Shown: positions 1 to 5,614 of the stretch, in pieces | How positions within the stretch are numbered: the stretch's first letter is position 1 | Layout: every line of letters begins with the position of its first letter | Assembly (NCBI GenBank): GCA_011049385.1 | Contig: DSBX01000073.1 | Span: forward strand, 1 to 5,644 | Direction: 5' to 3' | Length of the DNA: 5,644 nt | Origin: Caldifarciminota bacterium | GTDB lineage: Bacteria > Hydrothermota > Tepidihabitantia > Tepidihabitantales > Tepidihabitantaceae | Position numbers and translations under genes: made by a program | The notes under the pieces: generated by a model | Database searches by the model: none | What the model was told of the DNA's origin: nothing | What the model saw: the letters and a program-made list of their open reading frames with translations, nothing else

Positions 1-41
1 CGCGTTGTAGTTAGCTATGACATTATCGCGTTGCATCCACA
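1..41 (-). mobile_element. IS end, left boundary of window (inverted copy of the right IS end)
   Basis: These 41 bases are the exact reverse complement of 5524-5564. Identity is lost at position 42 against 5523, so the repeat ends at ...TCCACA on this side and begins TGTGGA... on the other. This is the 5'-TG...CA-3' terminus typical of IS21, IS481 and similar multi-repeat elements. The body of the element would lie to the left, outside the window. The outer 18-bp subrepeat is at 16-33, and positions 1-7 are the first bases of the inner one. With only 41 bp visible I cannot tell whether this is the same end of a second, inverted IS copy or the opposite end of an element with very good terminal repeats. 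It may also simply mark an assembly break at a multicopy IS. Confidence 0.75.
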
Positions 42-59
42 AGAGAGGGCGATACCAGG

Positions 60-87
60 TTGACACGGGGGTAGGGGCGGGTATTAT
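60..87 (+). promoter_or_regulatory. Sigma-70-type promoter for the small rightward gene
   Basis: A perfect -35 box TTGACA at 60-65 is followed by a 16-nt spacer and a -10 box TATTAT at 82-87 (5 of 6 to consensus). Transcription would start near 94-96 and give a leader of about 90 nt before the ATG at 186. The AT-rich -10 stands out in GC-rich surroundings. The -35 lies 18 bp inside the IS end, so the promoter is intact and not IS-borne. Predicted from sequence only. Confidence 0.65.
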
Positions 88-104
88 AGTTCTGAGCGCA
101 ATAC

Positions 105-138
105 CCTGCGCAACGCCGACCGGGTTAGTCGGTGCAGG
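105..138 (+). promoter_or_regulatory. Structured 5' leader, two-part stem-loop of unknown class
   Basis: An inner stem of five pairs (CCGAC 116-120 with GTCGG 128-132, loop 121-127) sits inside an outer stem of five pairs (CCTGC 105-109 with GCAGG 134-138). An asymmetric internal loop separates them (110-115 against the single base 133). It lies between the predicted transcription start and the terminator at 143-171. I do not recognise a known riboswitch, T-box or protein-operator consensus. It could be the sensing part of an attenuator, part of a small RNA, or incidental pairing in GC-rich RNA. Confidence 0.4.
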
Positions 139-142
139 CAAG

Positions 143-171
143 GGCGAGACGATTCTGTCTCGCCGTTTTTT
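143..171 (+). terminator. Intrinsic terminator inside the 5' leader (candidate attenuator)
   Basis: A perfect 8-bp stem, GGCGAGAC (143-150) with GTCTCGCC (157-164) and a 6-nt loop GATTCT, is followed by G and six T (166-171). This is a canonical Rho-independent terminator. It lies downstream of the promoter at 60-87 and only 3 nt upstream of the Shine-Dalgarno at 175-180, so it would cut off the transcript before the small gene unless read-through is controlled. Alternatives are the 3' end of a small RNA of about 75 nt, or insulation of the gene from IS-derived transcription. I see no strong competing antiterminator stem; the best is a weak 104-107/141-144 pairing. Confidence 0.8.
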
Positions 172-174
172 GTC

Positions 175-180
175 AGGAGG
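175..180 (+). promoter_or_regulatory. Strong Shine-Dalgarno (AGGAGG) fixing the start at 186
   Basis: A full AGGAGG lies 5 nt upstream of the ATG at 186. It decides against the longer in-frame reading from GTG at 132, whose first codons would run through the terminator hairpin. Confidence 0.85.
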
Positions 181-185
181 ATTGT

Positions 186-506
186 ATGCGTGGTCCTTTT
201 ATGCTGAGACCGTTGCAGGTGGATATGTCCGTGCCCTGTCGGGTGGGCGGAGTGTACGGGCTGGGGAAGGATTCACGCCAGGTCCGCTTCGTCGGTTTCG
301 CGGACCGCAACGTCCGCGAAGCCATCAAGTCCCACTGGAACGAGTACGAGTTCTTCTGGTTCCAGCCCTGCCTCTCGGCCCGCGATGCCTATCTCCGGGT
401 CTGCCAGCAGTATCACAAGCAGATGGAGAACGGCGGTCTCGACGTCGAAGAGCACCCGGCCGCGCCCGCGGGCGTGACCGAGAAGTGCCCGGTCTGCGGC
501 AAGTAG
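186..506 (+). CDS. Small GIY-YIG-like protein with C-terminal CPVC pair, probably catalytically degenerate
   Basis: This encodes 106 residues; the ATG is chosen from the AGGAGG at 175-180. The protein is soluble, with no signal peptide or membrane segment. GVY at residues 22-24, then a strand ending FVG at 35-37 followed by a helix with Arg41 and Arg44, resembles the GIY...YxG core and helix of GIY-YIG domains. A second block, FFWFQ (56-60) then ARDAYLRVCQQYHK (65-78), fits the helix that normally carries the catalytic Glu, but the expected position (about 72) is Val. HPAAPAG (90-96) and CPVCGK (101-106) close the protein. The two cysteines make half a zinc knuckle, with Cys61, Cys73 or His90 as possible further ligands. 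I recall uncharacterised small proteins with a similar HPAVP...CPV tail, but cannot verify homology. It could be a nucleic-acid-binding relic of a nuclease or an unrelated fold. It is monocistronic, convergent with the gene ending at 551, and preceded by a terminator-bearing leader. Confidence 0.75.
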   Translation: MRGPFMLRPLQVDMSVPCRVGGVYGLGKDSRQVRFVGFADRNVREAIKSHWNEYEFFWFQPCLSARDAYLRVCQQYHKQMENGGLDVEEHPAAPAGVTEKCPVCGK

Positions 507-510
507 CGGG

Positions 511-539
511 CCGGTCCGGACGCGAAGCGGCGGACCCGG
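511..539. terminator. Possible GC-rich hairpin between convergent genes
   Basis: In the 44-nt gap between the convergent stops, GGTCCG (513-518) can pair with CGGACC (531-536). CGC (521-523) pairs with GCG (527-529) around a GAA loop, and CC (511-512) can add to GG (538-539) with one bulge. There is no T tract on either side, so this could be a weak or Rho-assisted terminator for either gene, or chance pairing in GC-rich DNA. Confidence 0.3.
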
Positions 540-550
540 AGTTCCGAGGT

Positions 551-3358
551 CTAGTTTGGCACGACGATGCCGGCCTCGTTGAGCAGGCCGGCGATGAGCG
601 CACTTTCGATTCCGAAGTACAACTGCTGTGAGAGCGGCCAGTCGTCGGGCCGGGTGCCGATTGCGGCCCCGGCCTTGAGCTGGGCCGGGACCATGTGGCC
701 GAGGATGAGGTCGGCCCGCAGTTCCAGTCCGGCGCCGAGCCGGGCCCGGCCGAGTTCTTCCGCGTCCGGGAGCCAGTTCCGACGGAGCAGGCCGCCTTCG
801 ACGAAAGCGGCGGCGTTGAAGTTGGAGAGGAAGACGGGCGCGTTGCCGATGCCGCGTTCGACCCGCCAGAGCGGCGTGCGGGTCTCGACCCCGGCCAGTA
901 GGACGTGCGCGGCCCGGCGTTCGGAAGCGGCCGCGAAGCCGCGTACGCCGAGCGCGGCCGGGCCGGGCACGAGACGCCAGGCCGAGTCGGCCGAGGCGTC
1001 GCCGGTTGCGACGCCGAAGGCGACCCGGGCCCGGAGCGAGGTGCGGCCGGGCAGGCGGTACCAGTGCCGGAAGTCGTGGAAGACGCTGAGCCGGTTGCGC
1101 AGGCCGAGCGCGGAGCGGTGTTCGAGCGCGGCCGAGACGCCGATCGTGCCGCCTTCTTCGGGTGCGACCGAGAGCCGGTAACTGCGGGCGTGGGAGCGGG
1201 CGAAGCCGGAGAGCAGGCGCAGGCCGATTTCCTCTTCCCGTTCGGCCCGGAGCCCAAGCGTGAGCGTGGTGGTGTTCCGGGTGCGGCGGAAGGGGAGGCG
1301 GGTAAAGGCACCGAGGACCTGGCGGTCGAGAGCGAGGTCGGTCTCGAGCGCGAGGTCGGGCCGGATGCCCGAGTAGCCGTAGTCGGCGATGAGCCGGGGC
1401 CCGGGTCGGCCGCCGGTGCGCCAGCCCGCGGCAAGGGTGTAGCGGTGGCGCTGGAGCGCGTCCCAGCCGAGGGTTATCGCGCCGAAGGTCCAGCCGTCCG
1501 ATTCCGGCATCGGCAGGGGGAACCAGAGCGCGGGCGCGAGCGAGGGCAGGGGTGTGTAGTAGTAGAGTGTCGGCGCTGTGGGCCGGGAATCCTCCGGAGG
1601 CGAAGGGATCCCTTTTCTCTCTTTCTCTCGCGTCTCCGGCGCGGCTTCCGGAGTCCAGGACTCCGGGTCGAGGGGTAGGACCGCGATGTCGAAACCGTCC
1701 GGGCCGAAGGCGGTGACCGCAAGACTGCGGTTGTCGGGCGCGACCGCGGGTTCGAACAGGCCCCAGCGGGCGTTGGTACAGTGGTAGAGGGCGTCCCGGT
1801 CCGGGGACCAGGCGTGGATGTTGAACACGCCGGAGCGGTCGGACACGAAGTAGAGCCAGCCGCCGACCGGGGACCAGGCCGGCGCGAGGTTCACCGCCCG
1901 GTCATCCACGACCGGGATTACCCAGCCGGTGCGGGAGTCGAGGACTTCGACCGCGGTGCGGCCGTCGAACCGGTTGACCGCGACCGCGATGTAGCGGCCG
2001 TCGGGCGAGAAGCGGGGGCGGCTGTAGCCGGTCGGCTCGGCGGTGTTGGTGATGTTCTCGACCGAGCCGTCACGCAGGTCGAGGATGGCGAGGTCGGTCA
2101 TCCCGCCGTGATGGAGAACGAAGACGACCCGGATGCTGTCCGGCGCGCAGTCCGGTTCCGAGGCGCGCAGGCCGCGGGTGAGTCGGGCGGGCCGGCCGGT
2201 GGCGAGGTCGAGCGCCCAGAGGTCGGAGTACTCGTAGTAGTTGCGCACGACGTTGCGCTCGGCGAAGAGGAGCCGGTTGTCCGGCGTCAGGCTGAGCTGG
2301 CCGCCGACCAGGCCGCGGTGCAGGACCCGGGTCGCGCCGGTCGCCGGGCTGACCGCCTTTATCGCCGGGTACTCGGTGCCGTCGCGGGAGAGGTAGTAGA
2401 TTTTCCGGCCGGAGCGGGACCAGAGCGGCGCGGCCGCGTACCAGCCCTCGGTGGTGACGGGCCGGGGCCGGGTGAGGCCCCCGGCTTCGAGTTCCCGGCC
2501 GACACTGTCGGCGTGGCGGCGGAGGTCGGCGTGCCAGTCGCGCCAGAGCGCAGGAAAACGGCGGCCGAAGACGCGGCGGGCGTGCGTCTCCACCGAGAAG
2601 GGCAGGGCGCCGGCGCGACTGCGGTGGTAGGTTGGCCAGATCGTGTCGCTGGAGGACAGGCTGTGCTTCTCGACCCAGCGGTAGAAGGCGCCGCCGTAGA
2701 GGTAGGGCGCGCTGCCGCCGGGCCAGCGTTCCAGGCCGTAGTGGGCGGCGCGGTCAACGGGCAGGAGCCGGTTCGTGTCCGCCGCGGCGCGGAGCATCAT
2801 ATCCTCTTCGGCACTGCCGACCCGGCCGCGGCCGGTGAAGGCGCTCTCGGCCTTCATTGCCCAGCCTTCGATGAGCCAGAACGGCGCGAGCGGACCGGTG
2901 ACGATGGCCCGGCCGAACACGCGGCGCAGGAAGGCGGGCACGCCGCGGATCATGTCGAGTTGGAGGACGTGGGCGTACTCGTGGACGATGAGGGTGTAGA
3001 GCCAGTCGTCGAAGGCGACCCGGTTGCCCGCGGGCAGGGTCGGGATGATGGTGATGGTGTTGCGGGGCACGGGCGCGGCCCAGCCGTTGGCGTAGTCGAA
3101 GAAGTCGGCGACGACGACGTCGGTGCGTTCGCGCGGGGTCCAGCGCGCGAACGGCACGAGCACGGCGTGAGCCTCCTCGCAGAGCAGGGCAACCCGGTGG
3201 CCGAGCGCGGAGTCGGCCGCTTCGGGCCGGTGTCGGTTCGGGCTGGAGAAGTGGACCGCGAAGTTGGCGGTTTCGAAAGTGTACCAGTTGAGCGCCGGGT
3301 CCACCGTGACCGAGCCCGGGACCTGGCCGAGGAGCACGAGCGCCAGCAGGAGCGTCAT
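551..3358 (-). CDS. Envelope protein: peptidase-MA-like gluzincin, TolB-type beta-propeller and BamA/D15-like barrel
   Basis: This 935-residue protein is predicted to act at the outer membrane. Residues 2-15 are a short hydrophobic export signal that lacks the usual basic N-terminus. A metallopeptidase-like domain (about 25-290) has HEYAH at 126-130 and WLIEGWA at 161-167. His126 and His130 would bind zinc, Glu127 would be the base and Glu164 the third ligand, as in peptidase-MA gluzincins. At about 305-565, PD40/TolB-like blades recur (PLWSRSGRKIYYLS 311-324, PRFSPDGRYIAVA 448-460, PAWSPVGGWLYFVSD 493-507). A charged, proline-rich linker (564-596) leads to a beta-rich C-terminal third. GVRGF (804-808) there matches the conserved VRGF/Y loop of Omp85/BamA barrels, followed by strands such as VLLAGVETRTPLW. 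It does not end in the usual terminal aromatic: 13 residues follow the last likely strand (about 911-922). The ATG overlaps the truD stop (ATGA) and has no good ribosome site, which implies translational coupling; no upstream in-frame start exists. Substrate unknown; domain order is read by eye. Confidence 0.8.
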   Translation of the reverse strand: MTLLLALVLLGQVPGSVTVDPALNWYTFETANFAVHFSSPNRHRPEAADSALGHRVALLCEEAHAVLVPFARWTPRERTDVVVADFFDYANGWAAPVPRNTITIIPTLPAGNRVAFDDWLYTLIVHEYAHVLQLDMIRGVPAFLRRVFGRAIVTGPLAPFWLIEGWAMKAESAFTGRGRVGSAEEDMMLRAAADTNRLLPVDRAAHYGLERWPGGSAPYLYGGAFYRWVEKHSLSSSDTIWPTYHRSRAGALPFSVETHARRVFGRRFPALWRDWHADLRRHADSVGRELEAGGLTRPRPVTTEGWYAAAPLWSRSGRKIYYLSRDGTEYPAIKAVSPATGATRVLHRGLVGGQLSLTPDNRLLFAERNVVRNYYEYSDLWALDLATGRPARLTRGLRASEPDCAPDSIRVVFVLHHGGMTDLAILDLRDGSVENITNTAEPTGYSRPRFSPDGRYIAVAVNRFDGRTAVEVLDSRTGWVIPVVDDRAVNLAPAWSPVGGWLYFVSDRSGVFNIHAWSPDRDALYHCTNARWGLFEPAVAPDNRSLAVTAFGPDGFDIAVLPLDPESWTPEAAPETREKERKGIPSPPEDSRPTAPTLYYYTPLPSLAPALWFPLPMPESDGWTFGAITLGWDALQRHRYTLAAGWRTGGRPGPRLIADYGYSGIRPDLALETDLALDRQVLGAFTRLPFRRTRNTTTLTLGLRAEREEEIGLRLLSGFARSHARSYRLSVAPEEGGTIGVSAALEHRSALGLRNRLSVFHDFRHWYRLPGRTSLRARVAFGVATGDASADSAWRLVPGPAALGVRGFAAASERRAAHVLLAGVETRTPLWRVERGIGNAPVFLSNFNAAAFVEGGLLRRNWLPDAEELGRARLGAGLELRADLILGHMVPAQLKAGAAIGTRPDDWPLSQQLYFGIESALIAGLLNEAGIVVPN

Positions 3359-4509
3359 CCGGGCAGTAGCGCCTTCACCAGCACCGTGGCGTAGGAGCCT
3401 GCGGGCAGGAAGAAGCCGGCGGTGAGCCTCTGCCGGCCGGGGTAGAGGTCGTCCGGCCCGGGTCGGGAGAGGACCGGGTTCTTCGGGACGACGACCGCGG
3501 GCCGGTCCCAGGTTCGGAAGAAGAGCCCGCGCAGGCGGAAGGGCAGTTTCGCCGCGTCGAGGGTGAGCCGTTCCCGGGCGAGGACCTCGGTCATCGCCTG
3601 TTCGACCCGGTCACTGGTGAAGCGGGCGCGGGGACCGGGAGCCGGGATGACCAGCCTAGAGAGGTAGCGGAACTGCCCGGCGTCCACCCGGCGGTAGAAG
3701 GCGAAGGTGCCGAGGTTGTACTCCAGCCGGCGCAGGTCGAGCCCGCTACGTTCGAGGACCAGGGTGAGCGTCTCGTTCCAGACCCAGGACTGCCAGGCGT
3801 TCAGGAACAGTTCGAGCAGGGGGCGGTCAATGCGCCGGACCGCGCCCTCGAAGTCGCCGGGTTCGGCGATGAGCCAGCCGATGGCGGCGCGTGCTTCGGG
3901 CGGGACGTGGGACAGGCAGGCGCGCCAGTCGCCCCAGTGTTCCAGTATCGTCCGCTTGCGGCGGCGTGCGTCGGCGTCGTCGTTCGCGGACGGGGTGGCG
4001 AGCCAGAGCTTGAGTGCGCCGTTGTAGTGGCCGGCGATGAGCCGGCGGGCGATGAAGCCCTGGCCGTGGCGGGCCGAGCCGAGACGCTGTTCGTCGTAGT
4101 AGTTGGGAAAGCCGGACCGGCAGACGACGGGCCAGGCTTCGAGCACCGCTTCGGTCTCTTCGGGTTGGAGGGCGCGCAGGGTGACGGTGAAGCGGTTGCC
4201 GAGCAGGACGTCGCGGCTGACCGGTTCGTCGCTCCGGCCGACGAACTCCAGCCGCCAGTTCTTCTCGCGGATTGCCGGCGGCCCGGCGGTGATGGTCGAG
4301 AGGTACTGGACCGAGCGCGAGTAACGGTCCTTGAGCCCGGCCCGGCCGATGTGGCGGAACCGGTGACGGCGTTCCAGCTCGCGGATGACGTCAAGGGTGT
4401 TCCAGAGCTGTTTCTCCAGGCGGTAGACCGCGTAGCGGCCCCGGCGGCCGGGCCGGAGGCGGAGCCGCTCCTCGACCTTGAAATCCTCGGGCCGGGCCTT
4501 GAGCTTCAC
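3355..4509 (-). CDS. truD: tRNA pseudouridine(13) synthase TruD
   Basis: TruD isomerises uridine 13 of certain tRNAs to pseudouridine in the cytoplasm. The GTG start gives 384 residues, somewhat longer than the E. coli enzyme. The start is set by the family N-terminus: VKLKARPEDFKVEE corresponds to the usual K-x-x-PEDF-V-E opening, while longer readings only shadow fabD. GLKDR at residues 58-62 holds the catalytic Asp61. NYYDEQRLG (136-144) is the conserved NYF/YxxQRFG motif, FLNAWQSWVWN (235-245) matches the conserved helix, and the C-terminus LTAGFFLPAGSYATVLVKALL (362-382) is the typical TruD ending. The start lies 4 nt after the fabD stop with no clear Shine-Dalgarno, and the stop overlaps the next start as ATGA, so it is probably translated by coupling. 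Standing between a fatty-acid gene and an envelope gene, it has no obvious functional link to either neighbour. Confidence 0.93.
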   Translation of the reverse strand: MKLKARPEDFKVEERLRLRPGRRGRYAVYRLEKQLWNTLDVIRELERRHRFRHIGRAGLKDRYSRSVQYLSTITAGPPAIREKNWRLEFVGRSDEPVSRDVLLGNRFTVTLRALQPEETEAVLEAWPVVCRSGFPNYYDEQRLGSARHGQGFIARRLIAGHYNGALKLWLATPSANDDADARRRKRTILEHWGDWRACLSHVPPEARAAIGWLIAEPGDFEGAVRRIDRPLLELFLNAWQSWVWNETLTLVLERSGLDLRRLEYNLGTFAFYRRVDAGQFRYLSRLVIPAPGPRARFTSDRVEQAMTEVLARERLTLDAAKLPFRLRGLFFRTWDRPAVVVPKNPVLSRPGPDDLYPGRQRLTAGFFLPAGSYATVLVKALLPG

Positions 4510-4513
4510 TCGG

Positions 4514-5434
4514 CTATTCCGCGAGCAGGGCCGTGATTTCGTCGGCGGTGCCGGCCGGGTAGACGGTCGCGTCGCGGTCAATGCGGCGGACCAGTCCGGC
4601 CAGGACCCGGCCCGGGCCGGGTTCGAGGTAGTTGGTGATGCCCAGCGCGCGGCAGGACCGGATCGTCTCGACCCAGCGCACCGGGCTGGTGAGCTGGCGG
4701 CCGAGCGCGTAGCGGAGTTCGCCCGGGGAGCGCAACTGGCGGCCGGTGATGTTGGCGATGACCGGGCAGCGGCCGCGCCGGAACTCGAAGCCGGCGAGGT
4801 AGTCGGCGAAGGCCCGGGCCGATTCGTCGAGCAGGGGCGAATGGAAGGCGCCCGAGACCGGCAGGAGCACCGCCTTGCGCGCACCGATTTCCGGGGCGAG
4901 TTCGACCGCGCGACGGACCGCTTCGACCTCGCCCGAAATCACGGTCTGGAGCGGTTCGTTGAAGTTGGCCGGGACGACGATACCCTCGATGCGGGAGCAG
5001 AGCTCGCCGACCTTCTCGGCATCGGCGCCGATGATGGCGGCCATCGTGCCCGGGTTCTTCTCGCCCTCGGCGGCCATCAGTTCCGCGCGCCGGCGCACGA
5101 GCTTGAGCACGCTCTCGAAGTCGAGCGCGCCGGCGGCGTAGAGCGCGGAGTATTCGCCGAGCGAGTGGCCGGCGACTGCGGGCGGTTCGAGCGCGGGCAG
5201 GGCGGCAAGCACCGCCATCGAGTGGACGAGGATGGCGGGCTGGGTGTAGCGGGTCGAGCGCAGGCGGTCTTCCGGGCCCTGGAACGATATCTCGCGGATG
5301 TCGAATTCGAGGACGTCGCAGGCGCGGTCGTAAACCGCCCGCGATTCGGGAAAGCGGTCGTAGAGGTCCGCGCCCATGCCGACGAACTGCGAGCCCTGGC
5401 CGGGGAAGATGAGGCCGCAGGATACCTTTACCAT
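4514..5434 (-). CDS. fabD: Malonyl-CoA:ACP transacylase FabD
   Basis: FabD moves the malonyl group from CoA to acyl carrier protein, supplying the extender unit for type II fatty-acid synthesis in the cytoplasm. At 306 residues it is full length. FPGQGSQ (10-16) has the oxyanion-hole Gln13, GHSLGE (89-94) has nucleophile Ser91, and RAELM (116-120) has the malonyl-carboxylate Arg116. NFNEPLQTVISG (157-168) is the conserved core strand, and GAFHSPLL (195-202) has catalytic His198. SPVRW (250-254) carries Arg where E. coli FabD has Gln250, a substitution I recall as common in the family. The ATG at 5434 is supported by AAAGGAG 5 nt upstream and by the promoter at 5477-5505. It appears to be the first gene of the operon. 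None of the usual partners (fabH, fabG, acpP) is adjacent here; truD follows instead. Confidence 0.96.
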   Translation of the reverse strand: MVKVSCGLIFPGQGSQFVGMGADLYDRFPESRAVYDRACDVLEFDIREISFQGPEDRLRSTRYTQPAILVHSMAVLAALPALEPPAVAGHSLGEYSALYAAGALDFESVLKLVRRRAELMAAEGEKNPGTMAAIIGADAEKVGELCSRIEGIVVPANFNEPLQTVISGEVEAVRRAVELAPEIGARKAVLLPVSGAFHSPLLDESARAFADYLAGFEFRRGRCPVIANITGRQLRSPGELRYALGRQLTSPVRWVETIRSCRALGITNYLEPGPGRVLAGLVRRIDRDATVYPAGTADEITALLAE

Positions 5435-5439
5435 CGAAG

Positions 5440-5446
5440 CTCCTTT
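5440..5446 (-). promoter_or_regulatory. Strong Shine-Dalgarno for fabD (AAAGGAG)
   Basis: On the minus strand AAAGGAG lies 5 nt before the ATG at 5434. It is the only strong ribosome site in the three-gene cluster, in line with the two downstream genes being translated by coupling. Confidence 0.8.
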
Positions 5447-5476
5447 CTGCGCGAGCGTGCGCGCCGACGACCGCTT

Positions 5477-5505
5477 ATCTTAGAGACAGGACCGGTGCCG
5501 GTCAA
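5477..5505 (-). promoter_or_regulatory. Sigma-70-type promoter for the fabD-truD-envelope operon
   Basis: On the minus strand TTGACC (5505-5500, 5 of 6 to the -35 consensus) is separated by 17 nt from TAAGAT (5482-5477, 4 of 6 to the -10 consensus). The start site would be near 5470, giving a short leader of about 35 nt without clear structure. The -35 lies 18 bp from the IS end at 5524. It is the only AT-containing hexamer pair in the gap between fabD and the IS. Confidence 0.6.
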
Positions 5506-5531
5506 CCCGGCGCCGGAACCGGGTGTGGATG

Positions 5532-5575
5532 CAACGCGATAATGTCATAGCTAACTACAACGCGAAAATGTCATA
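5532..5575 (+). repeat. Two direct 18-bp subterminal repeats of the IS end
   Basis: CAACGCGATAATGTCATA at 5532-5549 recurs as CAACGCGAAAATGTCATA at 5558-5575. Seventeen of 18 bases match, with a 26-bp period (about 2.5 helical turns). They are likely transposase-binding sites. The outer copy is repeated in reverse complement at 16-33 at the other end of the window. Confidence 0.85.
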
Positions 5576-5614
5576 CCTGCCTGCTTGGACAGTGTTACCG
5601 GGTAGACTGGCTAC

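Noticed and set aside
5..59. Outward promoter carried by the left IS end
   Set aside because: TTGCAT at 31-36 has no acceptable -10 box at 16-18 nt, and TTGTAG at 5-10 is only 10 nt from the nearest AT-rich hexamer.
94..171. Known riboswitch or housekeeping small RNA (for example SRP RNA, preQ1, fluoride, ZTP) in the leader
   Set aside because: None of the conserved core sequences I know for these classes is present; only generic stems and a terminator are visible.
132..185. Upstream GTG start for the small gene
   Set aside because: It would place codons across a perfect terminator hairpin and ignore the AGGAGG at 175-180 that serves ATG 186.
325..1434. Minus-strand open frame overlapping the small gene and the end of the envelope gene
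   Set aside because: It is low-complexity Ser/Pro/Arg/Thr translation typical of a shifted GC-rich frame, and it conflicts with two better-supported genes.
1781..3394. Very long open frame on the plus strand (537 codons) opposite the envelope gene
   Set aside because: It is the shadow of a GC-rich gene. Its translation is rich in V, G, A, E and R with no motifs, while the minus strand shows clear domain motifs throughout.
4510..4884. N-terminal extension of TruD up to 4884
   Set aside because: The extra 125 codons are a shifted frame of fabD; the TruD family N-terminus starts at the GTG at 4509.
4478..5542. Plus-strand open frame of 354 codons opposite fabD running into the IS end
   Set aside because: It is a shadow frame with no recognisable motif; the fabD motifs on the other strand are unambiguous.
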